Below, in pieces: positions 7,876 through 15,701 of a stretch of DNA of 33,674 bases. Below the pieces are notes generated by a model, which searched no databases, was not told the origin of the DNA, and saw only the letters and a list, made by a program, of their open reading frames with translations. A program made the position numbers and the translations under genes. This DNA comes from Neolewinella lacunae (GTDB taxonomy: Bacteria; Bacteroidota; Bacteroidia; Chitinophagales; Saprospiraceae), in NCBI RefSeq assembly GCF_014349155.1, contig NZ_JACSIT010000097.1:1-33674 (forward strand), written 5' to 3'. Position 1 is the first letter of the stretch. Every line of letters starts with the position of its first letter.

Positions 7876-10782
7876 ATGAAATTTGACGTTCAAGCCATCG
7901 ACGAAAGGTGGCAACGGTACTGGAAAGAACACAAAACCTACCGCACCACCAACGACACCACCAAGCCGAAGTACTACGTACTCGACATGTTCCCGTACCC
8001 CTCCGGCGCGGGCCTGCACGTCGGGCATCCCCTGGGCTACATCGGCTCCGACATCGTAGCGCGCAGCAAGCGGCAGCAGGGCTTCAACGTCTTGCACCCC
8101 ATGGGATTCGACGCTTTTGGCCTCCCCGCCGAGCAGTACGCCATCGACACGGGCGTCCACCCCAGCGTATCGACGGCCATCAACACCAAACGCTACCAGG
8201 AACAGATGGAACGCCTGGGCCTTAGTTACGACTGGGACCGCGCAGTGAACACCTCCGACCCCAACTACTACAAATGGACGCAGTGGATCATCGGGCAGGT
8301 TTTCGAGCATTGGTACGACAAGCATCTTGACCGCGCCCGGCCCATCGGTGAACTCATCGCCCACCTGGAACAACACGGCACGGAAGGCCTCCACGCCGCC
8401 GAGAGCGTAGCCCAGCACTGCACCGCCGCCGCCTTCCGGGGGATGTCGGCCAAGGAGCAGTCCGACTTCCTGATGAACTACCGCCTGGCCTTCCGCAGCG
8501 TCAGTTACGTCAACTGGTGCGAAGCCCTCGGCACCGTCCTGGCCAACGACGAAGTGAAAGACGGCCGCAGCGAGCGCGGCAACCACCCCGTTGTCCAAAA
8601 GCCCATGTTGCAGTGGAGCCTGCGCATCACCGCCTACGCCGAACGCCTGTTGCAAGGGCTGGAGGAAGTGGACTACAGCGACGGCCTCAAAGCCCAGCAG
8701 CGCAACTGGATCGGCCGCTCCACCGGCGCACAAGCTTTTTTCGACATCCAGGGCCACGACCAACCCCTGGAAGTGTTCACCACCCGCCCGGATACGATTT
8801 TCGGCGTAACCTTTATGGTTATTGCCCCGGAGCACGAACTGGTGGAACAACTGACCACGCCCGAGCAAGCGCAAGAAATCAAAGACTACCTGGCCTACGT
8901 CGGCAGCCGCAGCGAAGTAGACCGGCAGGCCGAAACCAAAGTGACTGGCGCATTCACCGGCTCTTACTGCATCAACCCGCTCAACGGGGCACTGGTGCCG
9001 ATCTACATCGCCGAGTACGTCCTCAAAGATTACGGCACCGGGGCCATCATGGCCGTACCGAGCGACGATGAGCGCGACAAGCGCTTCGCCGAGAAATTCG
9101 GCATCGAGATCATCGACGTCATCGACAAAAGCAACTACCCCGGCGCGACGCTCAAAGACAAGGTGGGCATCCTCATCAATTCCGACTTCCTGAACGGCAT
9201 GGAAGTGCCCGACGCCATCGAGGCCGCCACCGCCAAACTGCGGGAACTGGGTCGCGGCGAAGAGCAGGTGAACTTCCGCATCCGCGATCTCGTATTCAGT
9301 CGGCAGCGCTACTGGGGCGAGCCCTGGCCCATCATTTACGACGCCAACGACGTGCCCCACCTGGTGCCCGAGGCCGATCTGCCCGTTGAACTGCCCGCCA
9401 TGGAAGACTTCCGCGCCGTCTCCGGCGAAAGTCCCCTCAAGCGCGCTACCGACTGGAACACCACTCCCCAGGGCCGCCGGGAAACCGACACGATGCCCGC
9501 CACCGCTGGCTCCAACTGGTACTACCTGCGGTACATGGACCCCCACAACAGCGAAGAGTTCGTAGACCGCAAGGTCGCCGACTACTGGCAAGACGTCGAT
9601 CTCTACGTCGGCGGCGCCGAACACGCCGTCAGCCACATCCTCTACAGCCGTTTGATCCACAAATTCCTCTTCGACCTTGGGAAGGTGCCGACGCAGGAGC
9701 CCTACAGGAAATTGCTGAACCAGGGCATGATCGGAGCGCCGATCACGAGCATCCAACTCGGGGTTTTGCTGACGGAGGACGGGCAGCGCCATCCCGTGTG
9801 GGTTGGGGCCAACGTGGCCGAAGGAACGCCGCTCGAAGTTGAAGGCCTGGGCAAAGGGCACCTGGTCCTGGACGAAAGCGCCGGCACCCGCAAAGTCCCC
9901 CTGCGCATCGTCGAGGAAAGCAGCGTCAACAACATCCCGAGCTTCCGAATCTACAAAGAAGCCGTCGAGCAAATTGCCCAGGACGAAGCCCAGGATGCGG
10001 CGTACTTCCGGACCGTGCTCCAGCAAGGCAGCAGCTTCATCTGGGAGAAGGACAAAGAAGGTCGTCTATACCTTGAGTTGAGTGCTCAGGTCGGTAAAAT
10101 GTCTAAGCGGTATCATAATGTGATTAACCCTGATGACATTAGCGTCCGCTACGGCACCGACTGCTTCCGCATGTACGAGATGTTCCTCGGCCCCATCGAC
10201 CAGGCCAAGCCCTGGAGCGTGAGCGGCATCGATGGCGTGTACCGTTTCCTGCGCCGCTTCTGGAACCTCTACGTGGGCAACGACGACCGACTCAACGTCA
10301 GCTCCGTCGCCCCCAGCAAGGAAGAAATGAAGGTCTTGCACACGCTGATCAAGAAGGTGACCGAAGACATCGACAAGCTCAGTTTCAACACCTGCATCTC
10401 GGCCTTCATGGTGGCCGCCAACGAGTTGAGCCGCCTCAAGTGCAACAAGGAAGCGGTGCTGGAACCGATGGTTCGCCTCATCGCGCCCTTCGCGCCGCAC
10501 ATTGCCGAGGAACTTTTCGCCGCCCTGGGCGGGCAGGGGAGTGTCCACCACGCGGCCTGGCCGGAGGTGGAGGAGCAGTGGCTGGTGGAAGACAGTTTCA
10601 CCTACCCCATTGCCTTCAACGGTAAGACCAAGTTGACCCTTGATTTCCCCGCCGACGCAACTGCCGAGGAGGTGGAAACCCTGGCCCGGGCCAATAGCGG
10701 TGTGCAGCAGCAACTGGAGGGGAAGGCGGTCCGCAAAGTCATCGTCGTGCCCAAGCGGATGATCAATTTTGTGGTGGGTTAG
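7876..10782 (+). CDS. leuS: Leucyl-tRNA synthetase
   Basis: LeuRS charges tRNA(Leu) with leucine. This 968-residue class Ia enzyme has the HIGH-type motif as HVGH (48-51, in PYPSGAGLHVGHPLGY), the CP1 editing domain with TTRPDTIFGVTFMV and YGTGAIMAVPSDDERDKRF, and the second signature KMSKR at 741-745, followed by the anticodon-binding domain. It is about 100 residues longer than the E. coli enzyme because of inserts near residues 150-215 and 610-735, an arrangement known from Bacteroidota LeuRS. I chose the ATG at 7876; an upstream TTG at 7849 would overlap the -7 box. One oddity is that codons around the KMSKR loop (10060-10140) differ sharply from the rest of the gene. Confidence 0.97.
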   Translation: MKFDVQAIDERWQRYWKEHKTYRTTNDTTKPKYYVLDMFPYPSGAGLHVGHPLGYIGSDIVARSKRQQGFNVLHPMGFDAFGLPAEQYAIDTGVHPSVSTAINTKRYQEQMERLGLSYDWDRAVNTSDPNYYKWTQWIIGQVFEHWYDKHLDRARPIGELIAHLEQHGTEGLHAAESVAQHCTAAAFRGMSAKEQSDFLMNYRLAFRSVSYVNWCEALGTVLANDEVKDGRSERGNHPVVQKPMLQWSLRITAYAERLLQGLEEVDYSDGLKAQQRNWIGRSTGAQAFFDIQGHDQPLEVFTTRPDTIFGVTFMVIAPEHELVEQLTTPEQAQEIKDYLAYVGSRSEVDRQAETKVTGAFTGSYCINPLNGALVPIYIAEYVLKDYGTGAIMAVPSDDERDKRFAEKFGIEIIDVIDKSNYPGATLKDKVGILINSDFLNGMEVPDAIEAATAKLRELGRGEEQVNFRIRDLVFSRQRYWGEPWPIIYDANDVPHLVPEADLPVELPAMEDFRAVSGESPLKRATDWNTTPQGRRETDTMPATAGSNWYYLRYMDPHNSEEFVDRKVADYWQDVDLYVGGAEHAVSHILYSRLIHKFLFDLGKVPTQEPYRKLLNQGMIGAPITSIQLGVLLTEDGQRHPVWVGANVAEGTPLEVEGLGKGHLVLDESAGTRKVPLRIVEESSVNNIPSFRIYKEAVEQIAQDEAQDAAYFRTVLQQGSSFIWEKDKEGRLYLELSAQVGKMSKRYHNVINPDDISVRYGTDCFRMYEMFLGPIDQAKPWSVSGIDGVYRFLRRFWNLYVGNDDRLNVSSVAPSKEEMKVLHTLIKKVTEDIDKLSFNTCISAFMVAANELSRLKCNKEAVLEPMVRLIAPFAPHIAEELFAALGGQGSVHHAAWPEVEEQWLVEDSFTYPIAFNGKTKLTLDFPADATAEEVETLARANSGVQQQLEGKAVRKVIVVPKRMINFVVG

Positions 10783-10799
10783 GGCGCGGCCGCAGGTGC
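10782..10799 (-). repeat. Exact copy of the 18-bp intergenic motif
   Basis: This is the reverse complement of the motif at 7260-7277, starting on the last base of the leuS stop codon. The continuing sequence (CGCAGGTGCAGGGGACGGT, 10791-10809) is also found exactly at 16186-16204 inside the prenyltransferase gene. Confidence 0.8.
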
Positions 10800-10893
10800 A
10801 GGGGACGGTAACTTCCCCGGCCGTCCTTATCCCTTTCCGTCCTGCGCCCGACGCTAGGTCGACTTGGGCCAGGCCGAAGCTGTTGTCCCGTCT

Positions 10894-10901
10894 TATCTTC
10901 G
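10894..10901 (+). promoter_or_regulatory. Putative -7 box of the subtilase gene
   Basis: TATCTTCG (one mismatch to TAnnTTTG) ends only 4 bases before the ATG at 10906, as in dapB. If it is used, transcription would start at or next to the start codon. Confidence 0.45.
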
Positions 10902-10905
10902 TGGC

Positions 10906-12507
10906 ATGAGGCATTGGACATCCTGGCTATTACTTGTCTTGGTCTGGCTGGCGTTCGGAGCCGGGGAGGCCAACCTGATTGCCCAAAACCCGGAGCGGGA
11001 ATTGATCGTGCGCTGGCACCCCAAAGCTTCGGCCAAAGACCGGGTTGCGGCGGACGTCCTGGCGCGCCGTCCCCTTTCCGCCCGCCGCAGCATTGAACTG
11101 CTCACCTTCGCCGACGCCGCCGCGCGCGAACGGGCCGAGGCAATGCTCTCGTCCTCCCACGCCGTCCTCGCCCTCGAACCCAACCGTGCCGTCGATCTCC
11201 GCTCCACGCCCAACGACCCCGAATACGCAGGCAAGCAAGGCAACCTCGCCCGGGCGGGTTTTGACCGGGCCTGGAACCTCAGCTCCGGCGGCCAAACTAC
11301 CGACCAGCACGACATCGTCGTAGCCATTCTCGACGCCGGTTTTGACGTCCGCCACGAAGACCTCGCCCCCAGCCTCTGGCGCAACCCCGGCGAAATCCCC
11401 AACGACGGCCAAGACAACGACAACAATGGCTACGTAGACGACAGCTACGGCTGGGACCTGATTGCCAACGACAACGCCGTGCCCCTCAACACCCACGGCA
11501 CCCAGGTGATGGGTATCCTCGGGGCGAAGGGTAACAACGGAAAAGGCATTGCCGGGACGAACTGGGACCTTAAAGTCATGCTCTTCAGTATCGACGACTC
11601 GGCAGGCATTATCGAGGCCTACGAATACATCCTCGAACAGCGGCGGCGCTGGAATGCCAGCCAGGGAGCCGAAGGGGCTTTTGTGGTGGCCACCAACCTC
11701 AGCCTGGGCATCGAAGGAGCCACTTGCGCCGACTACGCCGTCTGGGGAGGCCTCTACGACGACCTCGGCAACGCCGGCGTGCTCACCGCTGCGGCCACGG
11801 CCAACCGGAGTTGGGACGTGGACGACTTCGGCGACATGCCCACCGACTGCCCTTCTGACTACCTCATCGGCGTAGCCAACCTCGGGGCGGATGACCTCCT
11901 CTACCGCTCCTCCGCTTTCGGCAGGCGCAGCATTGACCTGGCAGCCCACGGCGAAGAGAGCTTCACAACCCGCAACAACGGCAGCTACGGCCCTTTCGGC
12001 AGCACCAGCGCGGCGGCACCCTACGTTGCCGGGGCCATCGCTTTGTTGTACGCCACCCCCTGTCCGCTGCTGTTGGAACAGTCGAAGACCAACCCTGGGG
12101 CCGCCGCCCTGCTCGTCCGGGAAGCCATCCTGGGGGGGACGGACCCCAACCAGTCCCTGAATTTTCGGACGGCGACGGGCGGCAGCCTCAACGTCTTCGA
12201 AGCCCAGCGGAGGTTGGTGGAAGCTTGTGGCAGCCAGGGCAATGACGACTTTGCCATCGCCCGAATCTTCCCGAATCCAACGGACCGTTTGCTTACCATC
12301 GAGACCAACGCCCTCGTCTTTGGAGAAAGCGGAACCGTCGTCCTCTACGACGCGCTGGGGAGGAGCGTACGGCAATTGCAGCCCACCCGTTTGCCAGGAT
12401 CGCCAGTGAGGCTCCAGGCAGATCTGGGAGGATTGCCAGCCGGCGCTTACGCCTTACAGCTTACGGAGCGGGGACGGACTGCCTGGGTTAGGGTAGTCCT
12501 GCGGTAG
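10906..12507 (+). CDS. Secreted subtilisin-like serine peptidase (S8) with T9SS sorting domain
   Basis: A 533-residue protease predicted to be secreted through the type IX system. The ATG at 10906 gives a signal peptide (about residues 1-27, ending in LIAQ). A pro-region follows, then the S8 domain with the catalytic triad D143 (VVAILDAGFDVRHEDL), H197 (NTHGTQVMGILGA) and S368 (GSTSAAAPYVAGA). A Ca-binding-like stretch, NDGQDNDNNGYVDD, lies between the Asp and His blocks. The last 80 residues, from about 451 (IARIFPNPTDRLLTIE through LPAGAYALQL), form a type A C-terminal sorting domain, which targets the protein to the outer surface. It is a single gene. Its substrate is unknown, probably environmental or self-processing proteins. 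Confidence 0.92.
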   Translation: MRHWTSWLLLVLVWLAFGAGEANLIAQNPERELIVRWHPKASAKDRVAADVLARRPLSARRSIELLTFADAAARERAEAMLSSSHAVLALEPNRAVDLRSTPNDPEYAGKQGNLARAGFDRAWNLSSGGQTTDQHDIVVAILDAGFDVRHEDLAPSLWRNPGEIPNDGQDNDNNGYVDDSYGWDLIANDNAVPLNTHGTQVMGILGAKGNNGKGIAGTNWDLKVMLFSIDDSAGIIEAYEYILEQRRRWNASQGAEGAFVVATNLSLGIEGATCADYAVWGGLYDDLGNAGVLTAAATANRSWDVDDFGDMPTDCPSDYLIGVANLGADDLLYRSSAFGRRSIDLAAHGEESFTTRNNGSYGPFGSTSAAAPYVAGAIALLYATPCPLLLEQSKTNPGAAALLVREAILGGTDPNQSLNFRTATGGSLNVFEAQRRLVEACGSQGNDDFAIARIFPNPTDRLLTIETNALVFGESGTVVLYDALGRSVRQLQPTRLPGSPVRLQADLGGLPAGAYALQLTERGRTAWVRVVLR

Positions 12508-12875
12508 AGGGAGGAATGGCCGACCCTGGCTGCTTCCCCTGCTCCTCAGTGCATTCCCTTGCACCTGCGACCGCGCAAAATGAGGGAACTTGCACCGAAC
12601 AGCCCCTGCGCAGACCACACCAGATTTTCACGCTATCCTCTAATTTCCTCTCCCCAGGGGCGAGGCTTAGATTGGGCAGAATAGTGCCAGGATTTTCCGG
12701 GACAGGTAAGCGAGGTGGGAGTGGACGACACAACTCTTAAGGTTTTGTTAATTCGCAATAAACCCTGCCTGCGAACATCCCTTTGGATCATATCGTTTCG
12801 TTAACAACAACTGAAACATCCAGCCATGCAGCGTGCTGGAGCACCCACTAATTTACAACCAATAATCACCCAACA
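12508..12875. other. 368-bp intergenic region before the OmpA gene
   Basis: It contains one degenerate copy of the 18-bp motif (GCACCTGCGACCGCGC, 12561-12576). The second half turns AT-rich, as expected for the OmpA promoter region, with a TTTG at 12782 and an AT-rich leader, but no convincing TAnnTTTG box at the right spacing. I see no protein or structured RNA that I can support; the short reading frames here have no family resemblance. Confidence 0.5.
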
Positions 12876-13772
12876 ATGCAAAAAATTCTCTTATTCGCCC
12901 TCGTCCTTACGCTGGGCCTTTCGTCCTGCGTAAGTAAGAAAGACTACGAAGCGCTGCAAGCCCAGCTGGCTTCCGAACAGGATGCGATGGCCAAGCGCAA
13001 TCAGGAACTCAACCGCTACGCAGAGCGCCTGGCCGACTGCGAGCGCCGCGAAACCCAGCTCCAGGGCCAGATCCAGAACGCCGAGACCCAGGTGCGCATC
13101 CGCGAAGAGCAGATTGACGACCTCAAAAAGCAGCGCGACCAGCAGGTAACCCAGGTCGGCGACCTCACCGTGCTCAGCCAGGGGGCCAACCAGAACATCA
13201 ACCGCACGCTGGCCCAGCTGGAAAGCAAAGACAAGTACATCCGCCTGCTCCAAGCCGCCAAGTCTAAGGCAGACTCCATTAACCTCGCCCTTGCCGTTAA
13301 CCTGAAGCAGGTACTCAAAGACGGCATCGACGATCAGGACGTCGACATCAAGGTGGACAAAACCGTGGTGTACATCAACCTCTCCGACAAGATGCTCTAC
13401 AAGAGCGGTAGCTACGAGATTACTGATCGCGCCGGGGAGGTCCTCGCCAAGATCGCCGCCATCGCCAAGAGCCGTCCTAATCTGGACCTGATGGTAGAAG
13501 GTTACACCGATAACGTGGCCATCAAAACGGCGTGTGTGAAAGACAACTGGGATTTGAGCGTGCTGCGCTCTACTTCCGTCGTTCGGACCCTCCAGCAGAA
13601 CTACGGCATTGACCCCAACCGCCTGATCGCCAGCGGCCGTGGTGAATACAATGCCCTGGTGGACAACAGCACCGCCGAGAACCGGGCGACCAACCGCCGG
13701 ACCCGCATTATCCTGCTGCCCCGCCTCAACCAGTTCTACGACCTGCTCAATCCGGACAATATTCCGGAATAA
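12876..13772 (+). CDS. OmpA-family lipoprotein
   Basis: A 298-residue envelope protein. The signal MQKILLFALVLTLGLSSC has a lipobox (LSSC, Cys18), so it is lipid-anchored. Residues about 22-115 form a long charged coiled coil (repeated Glu/Gln/Arg heptads, ALQAQLASEQDAMAKRNQEL onward). Residues about 165-285 form an OmpA/MotB peptidoglycan-binding domain: LMVEGYTDN near 208, LRSTSVVRTLQ, RLIASGRGEY and NRATNRRTRIILLP. The expected role is to tether the outer membrane to the cell wall. The gap before the next gene (107 bases) holds a hairpin, so it is probably transcribed separately from the quinone-like operon. Confidence 0.9.
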   Translation: MQKILLFALVLTLGLSSCVSKKDYEALQAQLASEQDAMAKRNQELNRYAERLADCERRETQLQGQIQNAETQVRIREEQIDDLKKQRDQQVTQVGDLTVLSQGANQNINRTLAQLESKDKYIRLLQAAKSKADSINLALAVNLKQVLKDGIDDQDVDIKVDKTVVYINLSDKMLYKSGSYEITDRAGEVLAKIAAIAKSRPNLDLMVEGYTDNVAIKTACVKDNWDLSVLRSTSVVRTLQQNYGIDPNRLIASGRGEYNALVDNSTAENRATNRRTRIILLPRLNQFYDLLNPDNIPE

Positions 13773-13820
13773 AAGGGCAGAGATGGTCCGCCGTCTCCCA
13801 AAAATGCCCTTAATTTACTT

Positions 13821-13847
13821 CGGGTTCCGTCCTTCCGGCGGAACCCG
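13821..13847 (+). terminator. Hairpin between the OmpA gene and the VTE3-like gene
   Basis: CGGGTTCCG and CGGAACCCG form a perfect 9-bp stem with a 9-base loop, 49 bases after the OmpA stop. No T-run follows, so termination would be weak. TAATTTG just downstream (13851-13857) is a one-base-short version of the -7 box and may be the promoter of the next operon. Confidence 0.4.
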
Positions 13848-13879
13848 CAGTAATTTGCCAAGATCCTAAAGATGTTCCA

Positions 13880-14809
13880 ATGCGGCTGATGCAACACAAA
13901 AAGGAGGCCTACTGGTTTTACCGCTACCTCTCCATCTTCTACGATAAACTGGTTAATCCCCTTTTCTGGACCGAAAAGATGCGGGAGAAATCGCTCGACC
14001 TCGGTTACTGGGATGACCCCGAGACCCTCCGCGTAATTGACGTGGGCTCCGGCACGGGTTTTACCACCGAAGGCATTGTCCGGCGGGTTCCCTCCGAGAA
14101 CGTTACTTGCGTAGACCAGAGCCCCCACCAAATGTCCCGCGCCCTGGCCAAAAGAGAACTGGCGGGCTGCACCTTCCAGCTGGGGGATGCCGAGGCGCTG
14201 CCTTTTGACGACGATACGTTCGACCGTTACGTTTCCGCCGGTTCCATCGAATACTGGCCCGACCCCCAGTTGGGGATTCTGGAGGCCTACCGCGTTTTGA
14301 AGCCCGGGGGCTGGGCGCTCATGATCGGGCCGCTCGAGCCGGTCAATCCCTTCTCCAAGTTCGTTGCCAACACCTGGATGCTCTTCCCGCCGGAGGAAGA
14401 TTACCACCAGTACTTCGAAAATGCTGGCTTCGACCGCATCGACTACACCTACGTAGCGCCCTACTGGCAAAAAAGCGAACGCTACGGCATTGCCATCATC
14501 GGCCGCAAACCGCAGGCGGGAAAAAGTCCCTATGCCTACACCCCCGTTCCACACGAGACGGCCGTGGTCAATGCCGAACAGGAAGGCATGAGCCTGGGGC
14601 GGGGCATGTTGCTGGCTGGTCGCGTGCTGGCCGGTTCCGCCGCCGGATTCCTGTTCATCCCCATGGCCCTGGTGGCGAGCATCACCGCGCCTTTACGCGG
14701 CATTGATAAAGAACCCGAGCCGCTGAACCAGCACCAGAAGGTGGCTCTGGTGGCCGTGGGGGTCATCGCTACCATCTTCATTGTCAACCGACTGGCCAAG
14801 CGGCGCTAA
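13880..14809 (+). CDS. VTE3-like methyltransferase (2-methyl-6-prenyl-benzoquinol type)
   Basis: This 309-residue protein closely resembles plant-type MPBQ/MSBQ methyltransferase (VTE3), which adds the 3-methyl group to 2-methyl-6-phytyl- or solanesyl-benzoquinol in tocopherol and plastoquinone synthesis. Shared features recalled from the plant family are AYWFYRYLSIFYDKLVNP at the N-terminus, WTEKMRE, motif I VIDVGSGTGFTT (D54-G60), VDQSPHQM, DAEALPF, the block YVSAGSIEYWPDPQLGILEA near 117, IGPLEPVNPFSKF, and MLFPPEEDYHQYFENAGF. Like the plant enzyme it has a C-terminal membrane anchor, here two hydrophobic segments (about 244-270 and 286-304). The family is established by motif; the prenyl substrate is inferred. 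It is the first gene of a three-gene operon. Confidence 0.85.
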   Translation: MRLMQHKKEAYWFYRYLSIFYDKLVNPLFWTEKMREKSLDLGYWDDPETLRVIDVGSGTGFTTEGIVRRVPSENVTCVDQSPHQMSRALAKRELAGCTFQLGDAEALPFDDDTFDRYVSAGSIEYWPDPQLGILEAYRVLKPGGWALMIGPLEPVNPFSKFVANTWMLFPPEEDYHQYFENAGFDRIDYTYVAPYWQKSERYGIAIIGRKPQAGKSPYAYTPVPHETAVVNAEQEGMSLGRGMLLAGRVLAGSAAGFLFIPMALVASITAPLRGIDKEPEPLNQHQKVALVAVGVIATIFIVNRLAKRR

Positions 14810-14848
14810 GTTGCGCCAACGGCCGCCCGTCCCTGAACCCATTTACCT

Positions 14849-15697
14849 ATGTCCAGCCTCAATACCCGCATCCGGAACTTCTACGATGCTTCCACACCCC
14901 TGTGGCTGAATACCTGGGGCGAGCAGATGCACCACGGCTACTACGGCCCCGACGGCCGCCGCAAGGTGGACCACCGGCAGGCGCAGGTAGACATGATCGA
15001 AGCCATGCTGGAGTGGGGGCAGGCTCCCGCCCGCATCGAGCGTTTTCTCGACGCGGGCTGTGGCGTGGGGGGCAGCAGCCGCCACCTGGCCATGCGCTAC
15101 CCCGGCAGCCAGGGCCTGGGCGTGACGCTCAGCCCCGTGCAAGCCGCCAACGGGCAGCGCTACAACAGCGAAGCCCGGCTGGCCGACCGCCTGGAAATTC
15201 GCACCCAAGACGTCTATACCCTTGAAAATGAGCCAGCTAATGCCTACGACCTGATCTGGTCAATGGAGAGTGCAGAGCACATGGCCGATAAAGCCCGGCT
15301 GATGCGACTTTTTCACCACCTTTTGCGGCCGGGCGGTCGGCTCATCATGGCCACGTGGTGTCACCGGCCCGTACCGCCCGCGCTTTCTGCGGCTGATCAA
15401 CGGGTGTTGGATAACATCTGTAAGCTCTACCACCTGCCTCCCCTGGTGAGTGTGCCAGACTTGGCCGCCGCCGCCGAGGGCACCGGATTTGCCCACGTGG
15501 CCACCGATGATTGGTCGGCGGCCGTTGAGCCTTTCTGGGGGGCCGTCATCCGCTCGGGGCTGGACCCCCGCAATTGGCCGGGTCTGCTACGGGCGGGTGC
15601 CAGCACCGTCAAAGGGGCCTGGGCCATGAAGTACATGAAGGAAGGCTTCGCCACCGGCGCCATCCGCTACGGCCTCCTACGGGCCACTAAAGTCTGA
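14849..15697 (+). CDS. Gamma-tocopherol methyltransferase-like (VTE4-like) protein
   Basis: A 282-residue class I SAM methyltransferase resembling gamma-tocopherol C-methyltransferase, which methylates the chromanol ring of gamma- to alpha-tocopherol. Visible matches are IRNFYDASTPLWLNTWGEQMHHGYYGPDG at the N-terminus, HRQAQVDMIE, motif I FLDAGCGVGGSSRHLA (D68), GVTLSPVQA, the signature WSMESAEHM, MATWCHRP and DWSAAVEPFWGAVIRSGL. Related enzymes (sarcosine/sterol methyltransferases) share motif I but not the HHG..WSMESAEHM..WCHR combination. No membrane helix or signal peptide is seen. It lies 39 bases after the VTE3-like gene and 4 bases before the prenyltransferase. Whether the substrate is a cyclised tocopherol or an open quinol is unknown. 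Confidence 0.82.
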   Translation: MSSLNTRIRNFYDASTPLWLNTWGEQMHHGYYGPDGRRKVDHRQAQVDMIEAMLEWGQAPARIERFLDAGCGVGGSSRHLAMRYPGSQGLGVTLSPVQAANGQRYNSEARLADRLEIRTQDVYTLENEPANAYDLIWSMESAEHMADKARLMRLFHHLLRPGGRLIMATWCHRPVPPALSAADQRVLDNICKLYHLPPLVSVPDLAAAAEGTGFAHVATDDWSAAVEPFWGAVIRSGLDPRNWPGLLRAGASTVKGAWAMKYMKEGFATGAIRYGLLRATKV

Positions 15698-15701
15698 GGC
15701 G

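Noticed and set aside
7819..10026. Long minus-strand open frame of 735 codons across leuS
   Set aside because: It is the antisense of a clearly conserved leuS. Its product is a low-complexity Val/Gly/Phe-rich string with no domain, which arises from GC-rich codon bias.
10930..12375. Minus-strand open frame of 481 codons across the subtilase gene
   Set aside because: Antisense to the S8 peptidase with catalytic triad intact on the plus strand; the product has no recognisable motif.
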